Below, piece after piece: positions 17,517 through 25,067 of a DNA stretch of 64,000 nucleotides. This DNA comes from Chitinophaga sp. GbtcB8. Lineage in GTDB: Bacteria > Bacteroidota > Bacteroidia > Chitinophagales > Chitinophagaceae. The translations under genes were made by a program, and so were the position numbers. Position 1 is the stretch's first letter. Every line of letters begins with the position of its first letter. Under the pieces are notes generated by a model. The model made no database searches. It saw only the letters and a list, made by a program, of their open reading frames with translations, and was not told the origin of the DNA. Where the stretch lies: positions 1 to 64,000 of the forward strand of contig NZ_JAGXJN010000036.1 of NCBI RefSeq assembly GCF_019091455.1, in the 5' to 3' direction.

Positions 17517-19265
17517 TTAATATCTGCGTTTAAAACCAGGTTTGGCTGCACTACTGGTCCTTCTGCCTTCCTCTCCGTCACGGCGGGGCGGGCGGCTGCC
17601 ACCACCCCCACTGCGGCGTTTATCACCATCCTGCGACATTTCGATCCGTACACTGCGGCCATTGTATTCTGCTTTTTTAAACACTTGTTGAAACTTCTCT
17701 ACCACATCGTTCTCCACTTCAAAGAAAGAGTATACCCCTTTCAGGTCTATACGGCCGATCTTGTTGCCCCTTACCCCGCTGGTATCGCACAGGTAACGTA
17801 ACATATCCCCACGGGTAAAATCATCTACTGAACCCAGGTTAATGAACAGGCGTGTAAATTTACCGGTGCCACGGTAGCTCATACCGGAAGAGGAAGCACC
17901 ATTGCTGCTACTTTCGCCATACGTTCTCTTTTCTTCCTTTACGTTCAGGTCCGGTGCGTCCTGGTAGTATTCCAGGAACTCGTTAAACTCCAGGGAAGCA
18001 AAGCGCCTGATCAGCTCTTCCTTGCTCATATTCGCAAACTCTTCGTATATGCGCTCCAGGTAGGGTTCTATCTGTTCATCATTCACGGTTACTTTGTGCA
18101 CTTTATGCACTAACGCAAACAGCTGTTTTTCACAAACGGCAAAACCATCCGGCACTTCTGCCTTAACAAATTTCTTGCCTCCCAATACCCTTTCTATCTG
18201 GCGTATCTTACCAATATCACGGCTACTGATAATAGCAATTGATATGCCTGATTTACCGGCACGTGCGGTACGGCCGCTCCGGTGCGTGTAGTTCTCTACA
18301 TCATCCGGCAGCTCGTAGTTTATTACGTGCGTAACGTTGTCCACATCAATACCACGGGCAGCCACATCGGTTGCTACCAGCATCTGTATGGATCTTTCGC
18401 GGAAACGTTTCATTACCTTATCCCTTTGCTGCTGGGTCAGATCACCGTGCAGGGCATCGGCATTATAACCATCGCGGATCAGGGATTCGGCTATTTCCTG
18501 TGATTCTATTTTAGTACGGGTAAAGATGATACCGAATATTTCAGGATTATAATCCACAATGCGTTTCAGCGCTGCGTATTTTTCGCGCGGGCGCACCACA
18601 TAGTATTCGTGCTCAATATTAACGTTACCGCTGTTCTTATTACCTACCGTCAGCTCAAAGGGGTTGTTCATATATTGCTGTGCAATACGGCGAACCTCCT
18701 GCGGCATGGTGGCGGAAAACAGCCAGGTAGTTTTAGTGCCCGGTGTTTTAGAAAGAATGTTGTTAATGTCTTCCTGGAAACCCATGTTCAGCATTTCATC
18801 TGCTTCATCCAGTACGGCATAACGTACATTTTCAAAGTTAACCGCGCCGCGGTCTATAATATCCAGCAGGCGGCCGGGGGTAGCTACTACCACATGCGCG
18901 CCTCTTTTCAGCTCACGTAACTGCTGTACAATGCTGGCGCCACCGTAAACGGCTACTACGCTCAGATCACCCAGGTGTTTGCTGAAGTTCTTCAGATCGT
19001 TGGTTATTTGCAGGCACAGCTCCCGGGTAGGACATAAGATCAGTCCCTGTGGTTGCCGGCGTTTAATATCCAGTTGTTGTAATAAGGGCAGGCCAAATGC
19101 TGCCGTTTTCCCGGTTCCTGTTTGCGCCAGTCCTACAAAGTCCCGGTCGCCGGTCAATAATACAGGAATGGCTTTTTCCTGTATGGGAGTAGGTGCAATA
19201 AATCCCAGGTCCTGGATTCCTTTTAAAATGGGCTCCTGTAAGCCCAGTGACTCAAATGTTATCAT
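17517..19265 (-). CDS. DEAD-box RNA helicase with DbpA-type RNA-binding domain
   Basis: The 582-residue ATP-dependent RNA helicase has the Q motif (GFIAPTPIQE), motif I AQTGTGKT (47-54), DEAD in VLDEADEML, SAT in LFSATMP, and HRSGRTARAG in the second RecA domain. A DbpA/CsdA RNA-binding domain occupies about 463-545 (FTRLFINLG to VRIEMSQ). A basic Arg/Gly-rich tail ends KPGFKRRY. This layout matches DeaD/CsdA helicases that act in ribosome assembly and cold adaptation. It forms its own unit, with a terminator at 17459-17495. Confidence 0.93.
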   Translation of the reverse strand: MITFESLGLQEPILKGIQDLGFIAPTPIQEKAIPVLLTGDRDFVGLAQTGTGKTAAFGLPLLQQLDIKRRQPQGLILCPTRELCLQITNDLKNFSKHLGDLSVVAVYGGASIVQQLRELKRGAHVVVATPGRLLDIIDRGAVNFENVRYAVLDEADEMLNMGFQEDINNILSKTPGTKTTWLFSATMPQEVRRIAQQYMNNPFELTVGNKNSGNVNIEHEYYVVRPREKYAALKRIVDYNPEIFGIIFTRTKIESQEIAESLIRDGYNADALHGDLTQQQRDKVMKRFRERSIQMLVATDVAARGIDVDNVTHVINYELPDDVENYTHRSGRTARAGKSGISIAIISSRDIGKIRQIERVLGGKKFVKAEVPDGFAVCEKQLFALVHKVHKVTVNDEQIEPYLERIYEEFANMSKEELIRRFASLEFNEFLEYYQDAPDLNVKEEKRTYGESSSNGASSSGMSYRGTGKFTRLFINLGSVDDFTRGDMLRYLCDTSGVRGNKIGRIDLKGVYSFFEVENDVVEKFQQVFKKAEYNGRSVRIEMSQDGDKRRSGGGGSRPPRRDGEEGRRTSSAAKPGFKRRY

Positions 19266-19304
19266 TGATTTGCTTTAACAAGCTCCGTCCGGAGCTATTA
19301 TTTA

Positions 19305-19467
19305 ATACGCAGCATGCTCAACGCATAGTGCTAAACGCTTTATGCGTGGTACTGCAAGTAATATTGATTCTAAACTTATGATATGCTGCATTTACTGCTA
19401 AAAGCAGGATTTTTCCGGTACTGCATTCCGCTTTATGCTTTCTGCTTTTCGCTTTCAGCTTACGCCT
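19305..19467. repeat. 7-bp tandem repeat, GCTTTAT/AACGCT class, two opposed arms
   Basis: The left arm has six in-phase heptamers (19305-19346, for example GCATGCT and AAACGCT). The right arm has seven (19419-19467, for example TTATGCT and TTCAGCT). The right arm overlaps the last codons of rimO, whose stop is at 19462-19460. The words are close to those at 13104-13285 and 36569-36638. Confidence 0.75.
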
Positions 19468-20773
19468 CCACCAATTCCCCTTCCAGGTCGTAGTCAAATG
19501 CTTTGGTGATCTTTACGTGCACAAAATCACCCGGTTTCAGGCGCTTGCTGGTGTTGATGATCACTTCATTATCTACTTCCACGGAGTCAAATTCGGTGCG
19601 TGCCAGGTAACGGCCGGATTCTTTCTTGTCCACTATTACCCTAAATACCTGGCCTATTTTTTCCTGGTTCTTTTCGTAAGAGATCTCCTGCTGCAGCTCC
19701 ATAATTTCCTGGGCCCTCCGCTCCTTTTCTTCTGCGGGGATATTGTCCTCCAGGTCATAGGCGCTGGTGCCTTCTTCATGACTGTAGGTAAAAATACCTA
19801 CGCGGTCAAAACGCATATCTTCCAGGAAACGCTTCATTTCTTCCACATCTTCCAGGGTCTCGCCCGGGAAGCCGGTAATAAGGGTGGTACGCAGGCAAAT
19901 GCCGGGCACCTTTTCCCGGATAGCCGCCACCAGGTCCTGCATTTCTGTACGTGTGATCTGCCTTTTCATAGCTTTCAGCATGTTGTCTGCTGCGTGCTGT
20001 AAAGGCATATCCAGGTAGTTGCAAATGTTGGGAAACTCGTTCATTACCTCCAGCACATCCATCGGGAATTTGTGCGGGTAAGCGTAATGCAGCCGTATCC
20101 ATTCCAGTCCCGGTACCGCGGCCAGGGCCCTTAACAGGTCGGCCAGGCGGCGTTGTTTATACAGATCTAAACCGTAATACGTTAATTCCTGCGCTATCAG
20201 CATCACCTCTTTTACACCAAAGCGCACCAGCTTTTCAGCTTCTGCTACAATGGCCTCAATAGGTTTGGATACATGTGTGCCCCTCATAAGAGGGATGGCG
20301 CAAAAAGAGCAGGTGCGGTTACAGCCTTCTGCTATTTTCAGGTAAGCGTAATGCGAGGGGGTGCTCAGCAAACGCTCACCCAGCAGCTCCGCTTTATAAT
20401 CGGCGTCAAATTTCTTCAGGATCAGCGGCAGCTCCATGGTGCCAAACCAGGCATCTACCCCGGGTATCTCTGTTTCCAGGTCGCCGCGGTAGCGTTCACT
20501 TAAACAGCCGGTTACATATACTTTATCCAGCCGGCCCTTTTGCTTCAGCTCTACCTGTTCCAGTATGGTGTTTATGGATTCTTCCTTGGCCTTGTCAATA
20601 AAACCACAGGTGTTCACTACCACTATGTTATGGTCTTTTTTAGCATTCTCGTGCACTACGTCAATTGCATTTGCCTGCAATTGCCCGCTAAGCACTTCAG
20701 AATCAACCATGTTCTTTGAACACCCTAATGTAATAATATTAACCTTGTCTTTCTTTAATGTTCTATTCTTCAT
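19460..20773 (-). CDS. rimO: ribosomal protein uS12 methylthiotransferase
   Basis: The 437-residue radical SAM enzyme adds a methylthio group to an aspartate of ribosomal protein S12. The N-terminal UPF0004 cluster cysteines are C18, C56 and C90. The radical SAM motif is C151-x3-C155-x2-C158 in GCNRTCSFCAIP. GCSKNMVDSE near residue 17 and a C-terminal TRAM-like domain ending KAFDYDLEGELVEA separate RimO from MiaB. It follows ftsY on the same strand after 289 bp, an arrangement common in Bacteroidota. The end of the gene lies in a heptamer array. Confidence 0.94.
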   Translation of the reverse strand: MKNRTLKKDKVNIITLGCSKNMVDSEVLSGQLQANAIDVVHENAKKDHNIVVVNTCGFIDKAKEESINTILEQVELKQKGRLDKVYVTGCLSERYRGDLETEIPGVDAWFGTMELPLILKKFDADYKAELLGERLLSTPSHYAYLKIAEGCNRTCSFCAIPLMRGTHVSKPIEAIVAEAEKLVRFGVKEVMLIAQELTYYGLDLYKQRRLADLLRALAAVPGLEWIRLHYAYPHKFPMDVLEVMNEFPNICNYLDMPLQHAADNMLKAMKRQITRTEMQDLVAAIREKVPGICLRTTLITGFPGETLEDVEEMKRFLEDMRFDRVGIFTYSHEEGTSAYDLEDNIPAEEKERRAQEIMELQQEISYEKNQEKIGQVFRVIVDKKESGRYLARTEFDSVEVDNEVIINTSKRLKPGDFVHVKITKAFDYDLEGELVEA

Positions 20774-20992
20774 TATGTTCTAGTCTTCATTGCCGGTTTA
20801 GTACCGCCACGAAGACATTCAGACACGAACAAATAAAAACAGCAGACTTACTGTGTGTGACCTTGCCTTAGTGGGGGTGGTGTGTTGGAAGTTGCAAAGG
20901 TAATAAAAAGAAAGGACATTTTACACCCCTTGTCATAATTACGAATATTGCCTGCCATCCACTTAAACCATCATCATTACTTTCAATGGAGT

Positions 20993-21042
20993 ACCCCGCT
21001 TCAAGCCGGGGTGCAATTGATTAATCCGTAATTACATGTAAT
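20993..21042. repeat. hairpin and 12-bp palindrome between ftsY and rimO
   Basis: ACCCCG (20993-20998) pairs with CGGGGT (21007-21012) around an 8-nt loop, without a T run. A perfect palindrome ATTACATGTAAT lies at 21031-21042. Either could be a weak terminator or a binding site; nothing decides between these. Confidence 0.35.
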
Positions 21043-21062
21043 GCTTTGCAATATATTTATTA

Positions 21063-22025
21063 TCAGTCGTTTATGCTAAACAGTGAATCTACAAATTCTG
21101 TTTTATTAAACACCTGCAGATCTTCCATTTTTTCGCCAATACCAATGTATTTTACGGGGATCTTAAACTGGTTGGCAATGGCCAGCACTACGCCGCCTTT
21201 TGCAGTACCATCCAGCTTGGTAATAGCCAGGGCGGTAACTTCTGTGGCTGCGGTGAACTGGCGGGCCTGTTCCAGCGCATTTTGCCCGGTAGAGCCATCC
21301 AGCACCAGCAGCACCTCATGCGGCGCCTCCGGCAGCACCTTTTTCATTACCCGCTTTATTTTGCTCAGCTCCTCCATCAGGTATACCTTATTATGCAGGC
21401 GGCCGGCGGTGTCAATAATAATTACATCCACATTACGGGCAGCCCCGCTTTGCACGGTATCAAAGGCTACTGCACCGGGGTCGGAGCCCATTTGCTGTTT
21501 TACAATAGGTACGCCTACCCGGTCGCTCCAGATTGTGAGCTGGTCCACGGCAGCGGCACGGAAGGTATCTGCAGCGCCTAACAGTACAGTTTTACCGGCC
21601 TTTTTAAAATTATAGGCCAGCTTCCCAATGGTGGTGGTTTTGCCAACTCCGTTCACCCCTACTACCATGATCACGTAGGGCTTTTTATCGGCCGGCACGT
21701 CAAAATCACGGAAGCCACTGTCTGGTGCTTCAACCAGCAGGGCTGCAATTTCTTCTTGCAGTATCTTGTTCAATTCACTGGTTCCCAGGTATTTATCTTT
21801 TGATACACGTTGTTCTATACGGTTAATGATCTGCACGGTAGTATCCACGCCTACGTCGGCAGATACCAGGGCTTCTTCCAGGTTATCCAGCACCTCTGTA
21901 TCAACAGAGGATTTACCGGCAATGGCCCGGCCTATTTTGGTGAGGAAACTATCTTTGGTTTTCTGTAATCCCTGATCCAGGCTTTCCTTCTTTTCCCGGG
22001 AAAATAGTTTATTGAAAAAGCTCAT
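21063..22025 (-). CDS. ftsY: signal recognition particle receptor FtsY
   Basis: The 320-residue SRP receptor GTPase delivers ribosome-nascent chains to the membrane translocon. The N domain is followed by the G domain with GVNGVGKTTTIGKLA, DTFRAAAVDQL, DTAGRLHNK and TKLDGTAKGG. It lacks the long acidic A domain of E. coli FtsY, as is normal in Bacteroidota. The start is ATG at 22025 (MSFFNKLFSREKK). The frame remains open 15 codons further upstream, but those codons lie in a heptamer repeat and translate to MDHGLW-like residues, so they are rejected. Upstream are DUF4295, rpmG and rpmB, separated by a terminator. Confidence 0.95.
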   Translation of the reverse strand: MSFFNKLFSREKKESLDQGLQKTKDSFLTKIGRAIAGKSSVDTEVLDNLEEALVSADVGVDTTVQIINRIEQRVSKDKYLGTSELNKILQEEIAALLVEAPDSGFRDFDVPADKKPYVIMVVGVNGVGKTTTIGKLAYNFKKAGKTVLLGAADTFRAAAVDQLTIWSDRVGVPIVKQQMGSDPGAVAFDTVQSGAARNVDVIIIDTAGRLHNKVYLMEELSKIKRVMKKVLPEAPHEVLLVLDGSTGQNALEQARQFTAATEVTALAITKLDGTAKGGVVLAIANQFKIPVKYIGIGEKMEDLQVFNKTEFVDSLFSIND

Positions 22026-22035
22026 AGTAGTTGTT

Positions 22036-22177
22036 TTAGTCCATAGACCATGGTCCATGATCCATAGCACATTTCCTTTTTTCAGTCTTGAAATTAAGAT
22101 AAAGGAGCTGCAATTTACGATTATTATCTACGTGGTAAGTCCGCGGGCTATGGACTATGGACCATCAACCATGGACT
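22036..22177. repeat. 7-bp tandem repeat, ATGGACC class, two opposed arms
   Basis: The left arm 22036-22070 has five heptamers (ATAGACC, ATGGTCC and variants). The right arm 22143-22177 has five (ATGGACT, ATGGACC, ATCAACC and variants). The reverse complement of the right arm aligns to the left arm over about 33 bp with roughly seven mismatches. The pair brackets 72 bp directly upstream of the ftsY start. Confidence 0.8.
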
Positions 22178-22190
22178 GACCACAAACACA

Positions 22191-22220
22191 AAAAGCTGTC
22201 CGTATAATACGGGACAGCTT
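22191..22220 (-). terminator. intrinsic terminator of the rpmB-rpmG-DUF4295 unit
   Basis: AAGCTGTCC (22193-22201) pairs with GGACAGCTT (22212-22220). On the minus strand it is followed by a short T run. It lies 28 nt past the DUF4295 stop codon. Confidence 0.8.
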
Positions 22221-22247
22221 CTGTGCAGTATGATTGGTAAAGCCGAA

Positions 22248-22418
22248 TTACTTTTGGTTAATATACTCCTGGACTTTGTCCTTGTGTATAATTGCCTCTT
22301 TAAAAGTATAGGCGCCGGATTTCGGAGAACGTACCGCTCTGATCACTTTCGTCCACACTTTAGCTTCAGCAGCAGCCTTCGCATCCTTCTTGATAGCGGT
22401 TTTAGCTTGTTTTGCCAT
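22248..22418 (-). CDS. DUF4295 small basic protein
   Basis: The 56-residue, lysine-rich protein starts MAKQAKTAIKKDAKAAAEAK and has VIRAVRSPKSGAYTFKEAI in the middle. It matches the small DUF4295 family, which in Bacteroidota is regularly encoded directly after rpmG. A ribosome-linked role is therefore likely but unproven. It starts 90 bp after rpmG and is followed by a terminator at 22191-22220. Start ATG is at 22418-22416 and stop TAA at 22250-22248. Confidence 0.88.
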   Translation of the reverse strand: MAKQAKTAIKKDAKAAAEAKVWTKVIRAVRSPKSGAYTFKEAIIHKDKVQEYINQK

Positions 22419-22508
22419 TAGTTATTGTTTTTAGTGTTAGGCTGGTTGTATGGTTGGGAACAGTTATGCTGTTACACAACCATTCAGCCACACAAACAAT
22501 TCAACAAA

Positions 22509-22691
22509 TTATTTAATTTCTTTGTGTACAGTCACTTTCCGCAGAATAGGATTGTACTTTTTCAGCTCCAGACGCTCCGGAGTGTTCTTTTTGTTCTTGT
22601 TGCTGATATAACGGGAAGTACCCGGCTGACCTGAGGTCTTATGCTCGGTACATTCCAGTATTACCTGCACCCTGTTACCTTTCTTTGCCAT
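22509..22691 (-). CDS. rpmG: 50S ribosomal protein L33
   Basis: The 60-residue protein starts MAKKGNRVQVILECTEHK and ends KKYNPILRKVTVHKEIK, the L33 pattern. The zinc-binding CxxC pairs of some L33 forms are absent (only one Cys is seen), so this is the zinc-independent form. The frame is open nine codons further upstream, but the start at MAKKGN is standard. It lies 27 bp after rpmB on the same strand. Confidence 0.95.
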   Translation of the reverse strand: MAKKGNRVQVILECTEHKTSGQPGTSRYISNKNKKNTPERLELKKYNPILRKVTVHKEIK

Positions 22692-22718
22692 TGTATATAC
22701 AATTAGTGGATTGCACAA

Positions 22719-22955
22719 TTAGATTTCCTGCCCGGCCGCACGCAATTCCTTAACTACTGCATACAAACCTCTTTTGTTAATGGTGCGTAAGCCGTCCGAA
22801 GATACCTTTAAAGATATCCAGCGGTCTTCTTCCGCCAGGAAAAAACGCTTTTTCTGCAGGTTAGGCAGAAATCTTCTCTTTGTTTTGATGTTGGAGAAGG
22901 AAACATGGTGACCTGTTATCGGCTTCTTTCCTGTCACCTGACATACTCTTGCCAT
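22719..22955 (-). CDS. rpmB: 50S ribosomal protein L28
   Basis: The 78-residue protein starts MARVCQVTGKKPITGHHVSF and contains NIKTKRRFLPNLQKKRFF, the L28 signature. The start was placed at MARVCQ, eight codons inside the longest frame. It is the first gene of the rpmB-rpmG-DUF4295 unit. A promoter with correct spacing (22977-23008) and two overlapping inverted repeats (23004-23032) lie just upstream. Confidence 0.95.
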   Translation of the reverse strand: MARVCQVTGKKPITGHHVSFSNIKTKRRFLPNLQKKRFFLAEEDRWISLKVSSDGLRTINKRGLYAVVKELRAAGQEI

Positions 22956-22976
22956 GATCGAAAAAATTTTGGACTG

Positions 22977-23008
22977 CAAAAGTCCACCTTTTTTATTGAT
23001 TTTACAAA
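22977..23008 (-). promoter_or_regulatory. promoter for the rpmB unit
   Basis: On the minus strand TTTG (23008-23005) is followed after 20 nt by GACTTTTG (22984-22977), seven of eight positions of TAnnTTTG. The -7 box sits inside a small inverted repeat, GGACT (22971-22975) with AGTCC (22981-22985). The rpmB start is about 22 nt downstream. Confidence 0.55.
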
Positions 23009-23032
23009 CATTGTTTGTGAATTTTATTCACA
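23004..23032. promoter_or_regulatory. two overlapping perfect inverted repeats at the rpmB promoter
   Basis: ACAAAC-ATT-GTTTGT (23004-23018) and TGTGAAT-TTT-ATTCACA (23016-23032) are both perfect, both have a 3-nt centre, and overlap by 3 bp. They cover and flank the -33 box of the rpmB promoter, as expected for an operator. The binding protein is unknown. Confidence 0.45.
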
Positions 23033-23252
23033 GCCCTGGAGATTGTGTAAATGTGTATATCTGCATTCAGATATATGAGCTGAAAATGAATGGTTTAACT
23101 GATCAGAACTGGAAGATATCCACATTTTTAAATATCCGTTTATTTATCCATTTTCCCCTCCGCATATCTGCAAACCCACCCATTTTCCTGTTCTGCACAT
23201 CTCCCATCTACGCATTTTCATCTACCCAAAGGCACATGCACACCGGGCACAT

Positions 23253-23840
23253 TTACAGCAGTACTACCAGGCTTCTTAACACAGCGCCCAGCCTTACCGC
23301 TTCCAGGATGCGCTGCTGCTCCGTACCATGCTTCAGCAGTGCCTCTTCATGGGAGGTTACACACATTTCACAACCGTTCAGGGCAGATACCACCAGGCTT
23401 AACAGCTCAAAGAACTCCTTCCCTATCACCGGGTTGGCCATAATGCTCATACGGATACCGGCAGGCGTGTTGGTATAATACTCCTTGTTCACGAAATGGC
23501 GGAAACGGTAAAACACGTTATTAGCATTCATGAGGGAGGTGCAGCTGATCACTTCCGCAATTTCCTTTTCCGTAGCGCCTTGTTCCTGCGCCAGCTTCTC
23601 AAAGGCAGCCTGCAGGGCCACCTGCTTTTCATTTACCGCCACGGCCAGGCCTATGAGGTAAGCTTCTTTTTTATTAAGGGTACCTGCGTCCAGTGCGTTG
23701 CTTACATTGATCTTCAGATCTTTCAGGTAACGGGCATCGGTAGCTACCAGCGCGTTCAGGTGTTTGGATAAAGCCGCATCGGTTAAACCTACTGCCTGTA
23801 ACAGCTGGATGGCTGTATCTTGATTTGTAGTAGCAAACAT
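23253..23840 (-). CDS. AhpD-like alkylhydroperoxidase (carboxymuconolactone decarboxylase family)
   Basis: The 195-residue all-helical protein has the AhpD catalytic motif at GCEMCVTSH (C157, C160, H164). The CxxC pair passes electrons to a peroxiredoxin and has weak peroxidase activity itself. The N-terminal half looks like a degenerate copy of the fold. The start is ATG at 23840 (MFATTNQ); eleven upstream codons translate a heptamer repeat and are rejected. The AhpC-type peroxiredoxin gene lies 204 bp upstream on the same strand, the ahpC-ahpD order seen in mycobacteria, so this is probably its reductase partner. Confidence 0.85.
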   Translation of the reverse strand: MFATTNQDTAIQLLQAVGLTDAALSKHLNALVATDARYLKDLKINVSNALDAGTLNKKEAYLIGLAVAVNEKQVALQAAFEKLAQEQGATEKEIAEVISCTSLMNANNVFYRFRHFVNKEYYTNTPAGIRMSIMANPVIGKEFFELLSLVVSALNGCEMCVTSHEEALLKHGTEQQRILEAVRLGAVLRSLVVLL

Positions 23841-23851
23841 GATTGTTGTTT

Positions 23852-24034
23852 TGGGTCCATGGTCGATGGTCAATAGCCCATTGCCTGGTTCACCATGCAG
23901 GTGCTATTTCCGGACCGGATGAACATTCGATGATTTAAATTTAAAAGTCCATGGAAGATGGCAGATCGCTTGTATCGCAATAGTTCGCTTGCGGGTTACA
24001 GGCTATGAGACCATCGACCATGGACTATCGGTTA
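23852..24034. repeat. 7-bp tandem repeat, ATGGACC class, two opposed arms
   Basis: The left arm at 23852-23886 (TGGGTCC, ATGGTCG, ATGGTCA and variants) and the right arm at 24001-24034 are inverted copies sharing about 18 bp almost exactly. The hairpin fills the gap between the ahpC-like and ahpD-like genes. A weaker third arm is at 23946-23965. Confidence 0.75.
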
Positions 24035-24043
24035 TTCGGAAAA

Positions 24044-24598
24044 TTAAGCGGTCAGCGTAGCTTCACCCTTCTGCCAGTTGCAGGGGCACAGCTCGTCTGT
24101 TTGCAGGGCATCCAGCACACGCAGCACTTCTTTCACGTTACGGCCTACATTCAGGTCGTACAGGGAAACCCAGCGTACAATACCTTCCTGATCAACGATA
24201 AAGGTAGCACGGTAAGCCACTTTCTCATTAGCTTCCAGGATGCCCAGCTCTTCTGCCAGTGATTTGGAAGTATCAGCCAGCATAGGGAAATGCAGACCGC
24301 GCAGGTCATCATGATCCCTTCTCCAGGCAGCATGTACAAATTCGCTATCGGTAGATGCGCCGATCAAAACGGCATCACGGTCAGCAAAATCCTGGTAGTG
24401 TTTGTTAAACTCCGCAATTTCAGTAGGGCACACGAAGGTAAAATCCTTGGGCCACCAGAACATTACCATCCATTTACCGGAATTCCGGATCTCTTCGGAT
24501 GAAATGTCATAAAATTCTTTGCCTTTCTCGATGGATACTACAGCCGTTTTTTTGAACTCCGGGAACTTTGAGCCTACGGACAGGATAACATTTTTCAT
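24044..24598 (-). CDS. AhpC-type peroxiredoxin
   Basis: The 184-residue thiol peroxidase reduces hydrogen peroxide and organic peroxides. The peroxidatic cysteine is C57 in FTFVCPTE. Candidate resolving cysteines are C171 and C173 in ELCPCNW near the C-terminus. WWPKDF before the active site and the conserved arginine in TFIVD-related strands fit the AhpC/TSA class. In place of an AhpF flavoprotein, the downstream AhpD-like gene (23253-23840) is the likely reductant. The C-terminal CxC is unusual compared with the single resolving Cys of typical 2-Cys forms. Confidence 0.9.
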   Translation of the reverse strand: MKNVILSVGSKFPEFKKTAVVSIEKGKEFYDISSEEIRNSGKWMVMFWWPKDFTFVCPTEIAEFNKHYQDFADRDAVLIGASTDSEFVHAAWRRDHDDLRGLHFPMLADTSKSLAEELGILEANEKVAYRATFIVDQEGIVRWVSLYDLNVGRNVKEVLRVLDALQTDELCPCNWQKGEATLTA

Positions 24599-24905
24599 GT
24601 GTATTACTGTTTATTTAGTTTAGTGATTCTTTTGCCTCTCTTTGCGTAAGTACTACGCATTTTAAAACAGGTGCAAAGGTCATTGTCCGCGTATTAAAAA
24701 TCAAATCGATTTTGGAAATGTGGTATTGATATTATCTATACTTACCGTACACTTCCATAAATGCAGCCTATAGCACCCCGCCAGCCTGCGATCCGGCGCG
24801 GACATGGCCTAACGAGCCTTTGGCGCTGCCCGGTTTGGTTTCCCAAACTGTAACAATTTGGCACGTTATTTAGTTATACATACATGAACTTGAAAAAATA
24901 TTAAA
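24599..24905. other. intergenic region upstream of the peroxiredoxin gene
   Basis: The region contains the divergent upstream sequences of the peroxiredoxin gene and a small frame at 24906. A short hairpin GTTTGG-TTTC-CCAAAC occurs around 24836-24851. No tRNA, gene or heptamer array was found. Confidence 0.45.
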
Positions 24906-25034
24906 ATGGCAAGTATGAAGCTAAAGCATGTACTCCTGGTGATTATTACGGTGGGCCTTGCATTGATCCCGTTTATTAAAAACGCCATCAACAGACAGGA
25001 TGAATTTGACGCTACTCAAGATCTGTTCATCTAA
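24906..25034 (+). CDS. small single-pass membrane protein (42 aa)
   Basis: ATG at 24906 (or the ATG three codons on, MKLKHV) to TAA at 25032 encodes up to 42 residues. A basic start is followed by a hydrophobic helix VLLVIITVGLALIPFI and a polar acidic tail ending DATQDLFI. It resembles in size and design the small proteins at 4193-4611 but has no clear sequence match. It ends 33 bp before the convergent beta-lactamase-like gene. Being short, it could be a chance frame. Confidence 0.35.
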   Translation: MASMKLKHVLLVIITVGLALIPFIKNAINRQDEFDATQDLFI

Positions 25035-25067
25035 TTTGCCCAGCGGGTACCATATCCGTTCCTTCTA

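Noticed and set aside
24780..24870. Possible tRNA or structured RNA
   Set aside because: No cloverleaf, no T-loop GGTTCGAATCC-type sequence and only a 6-bp hairpin.
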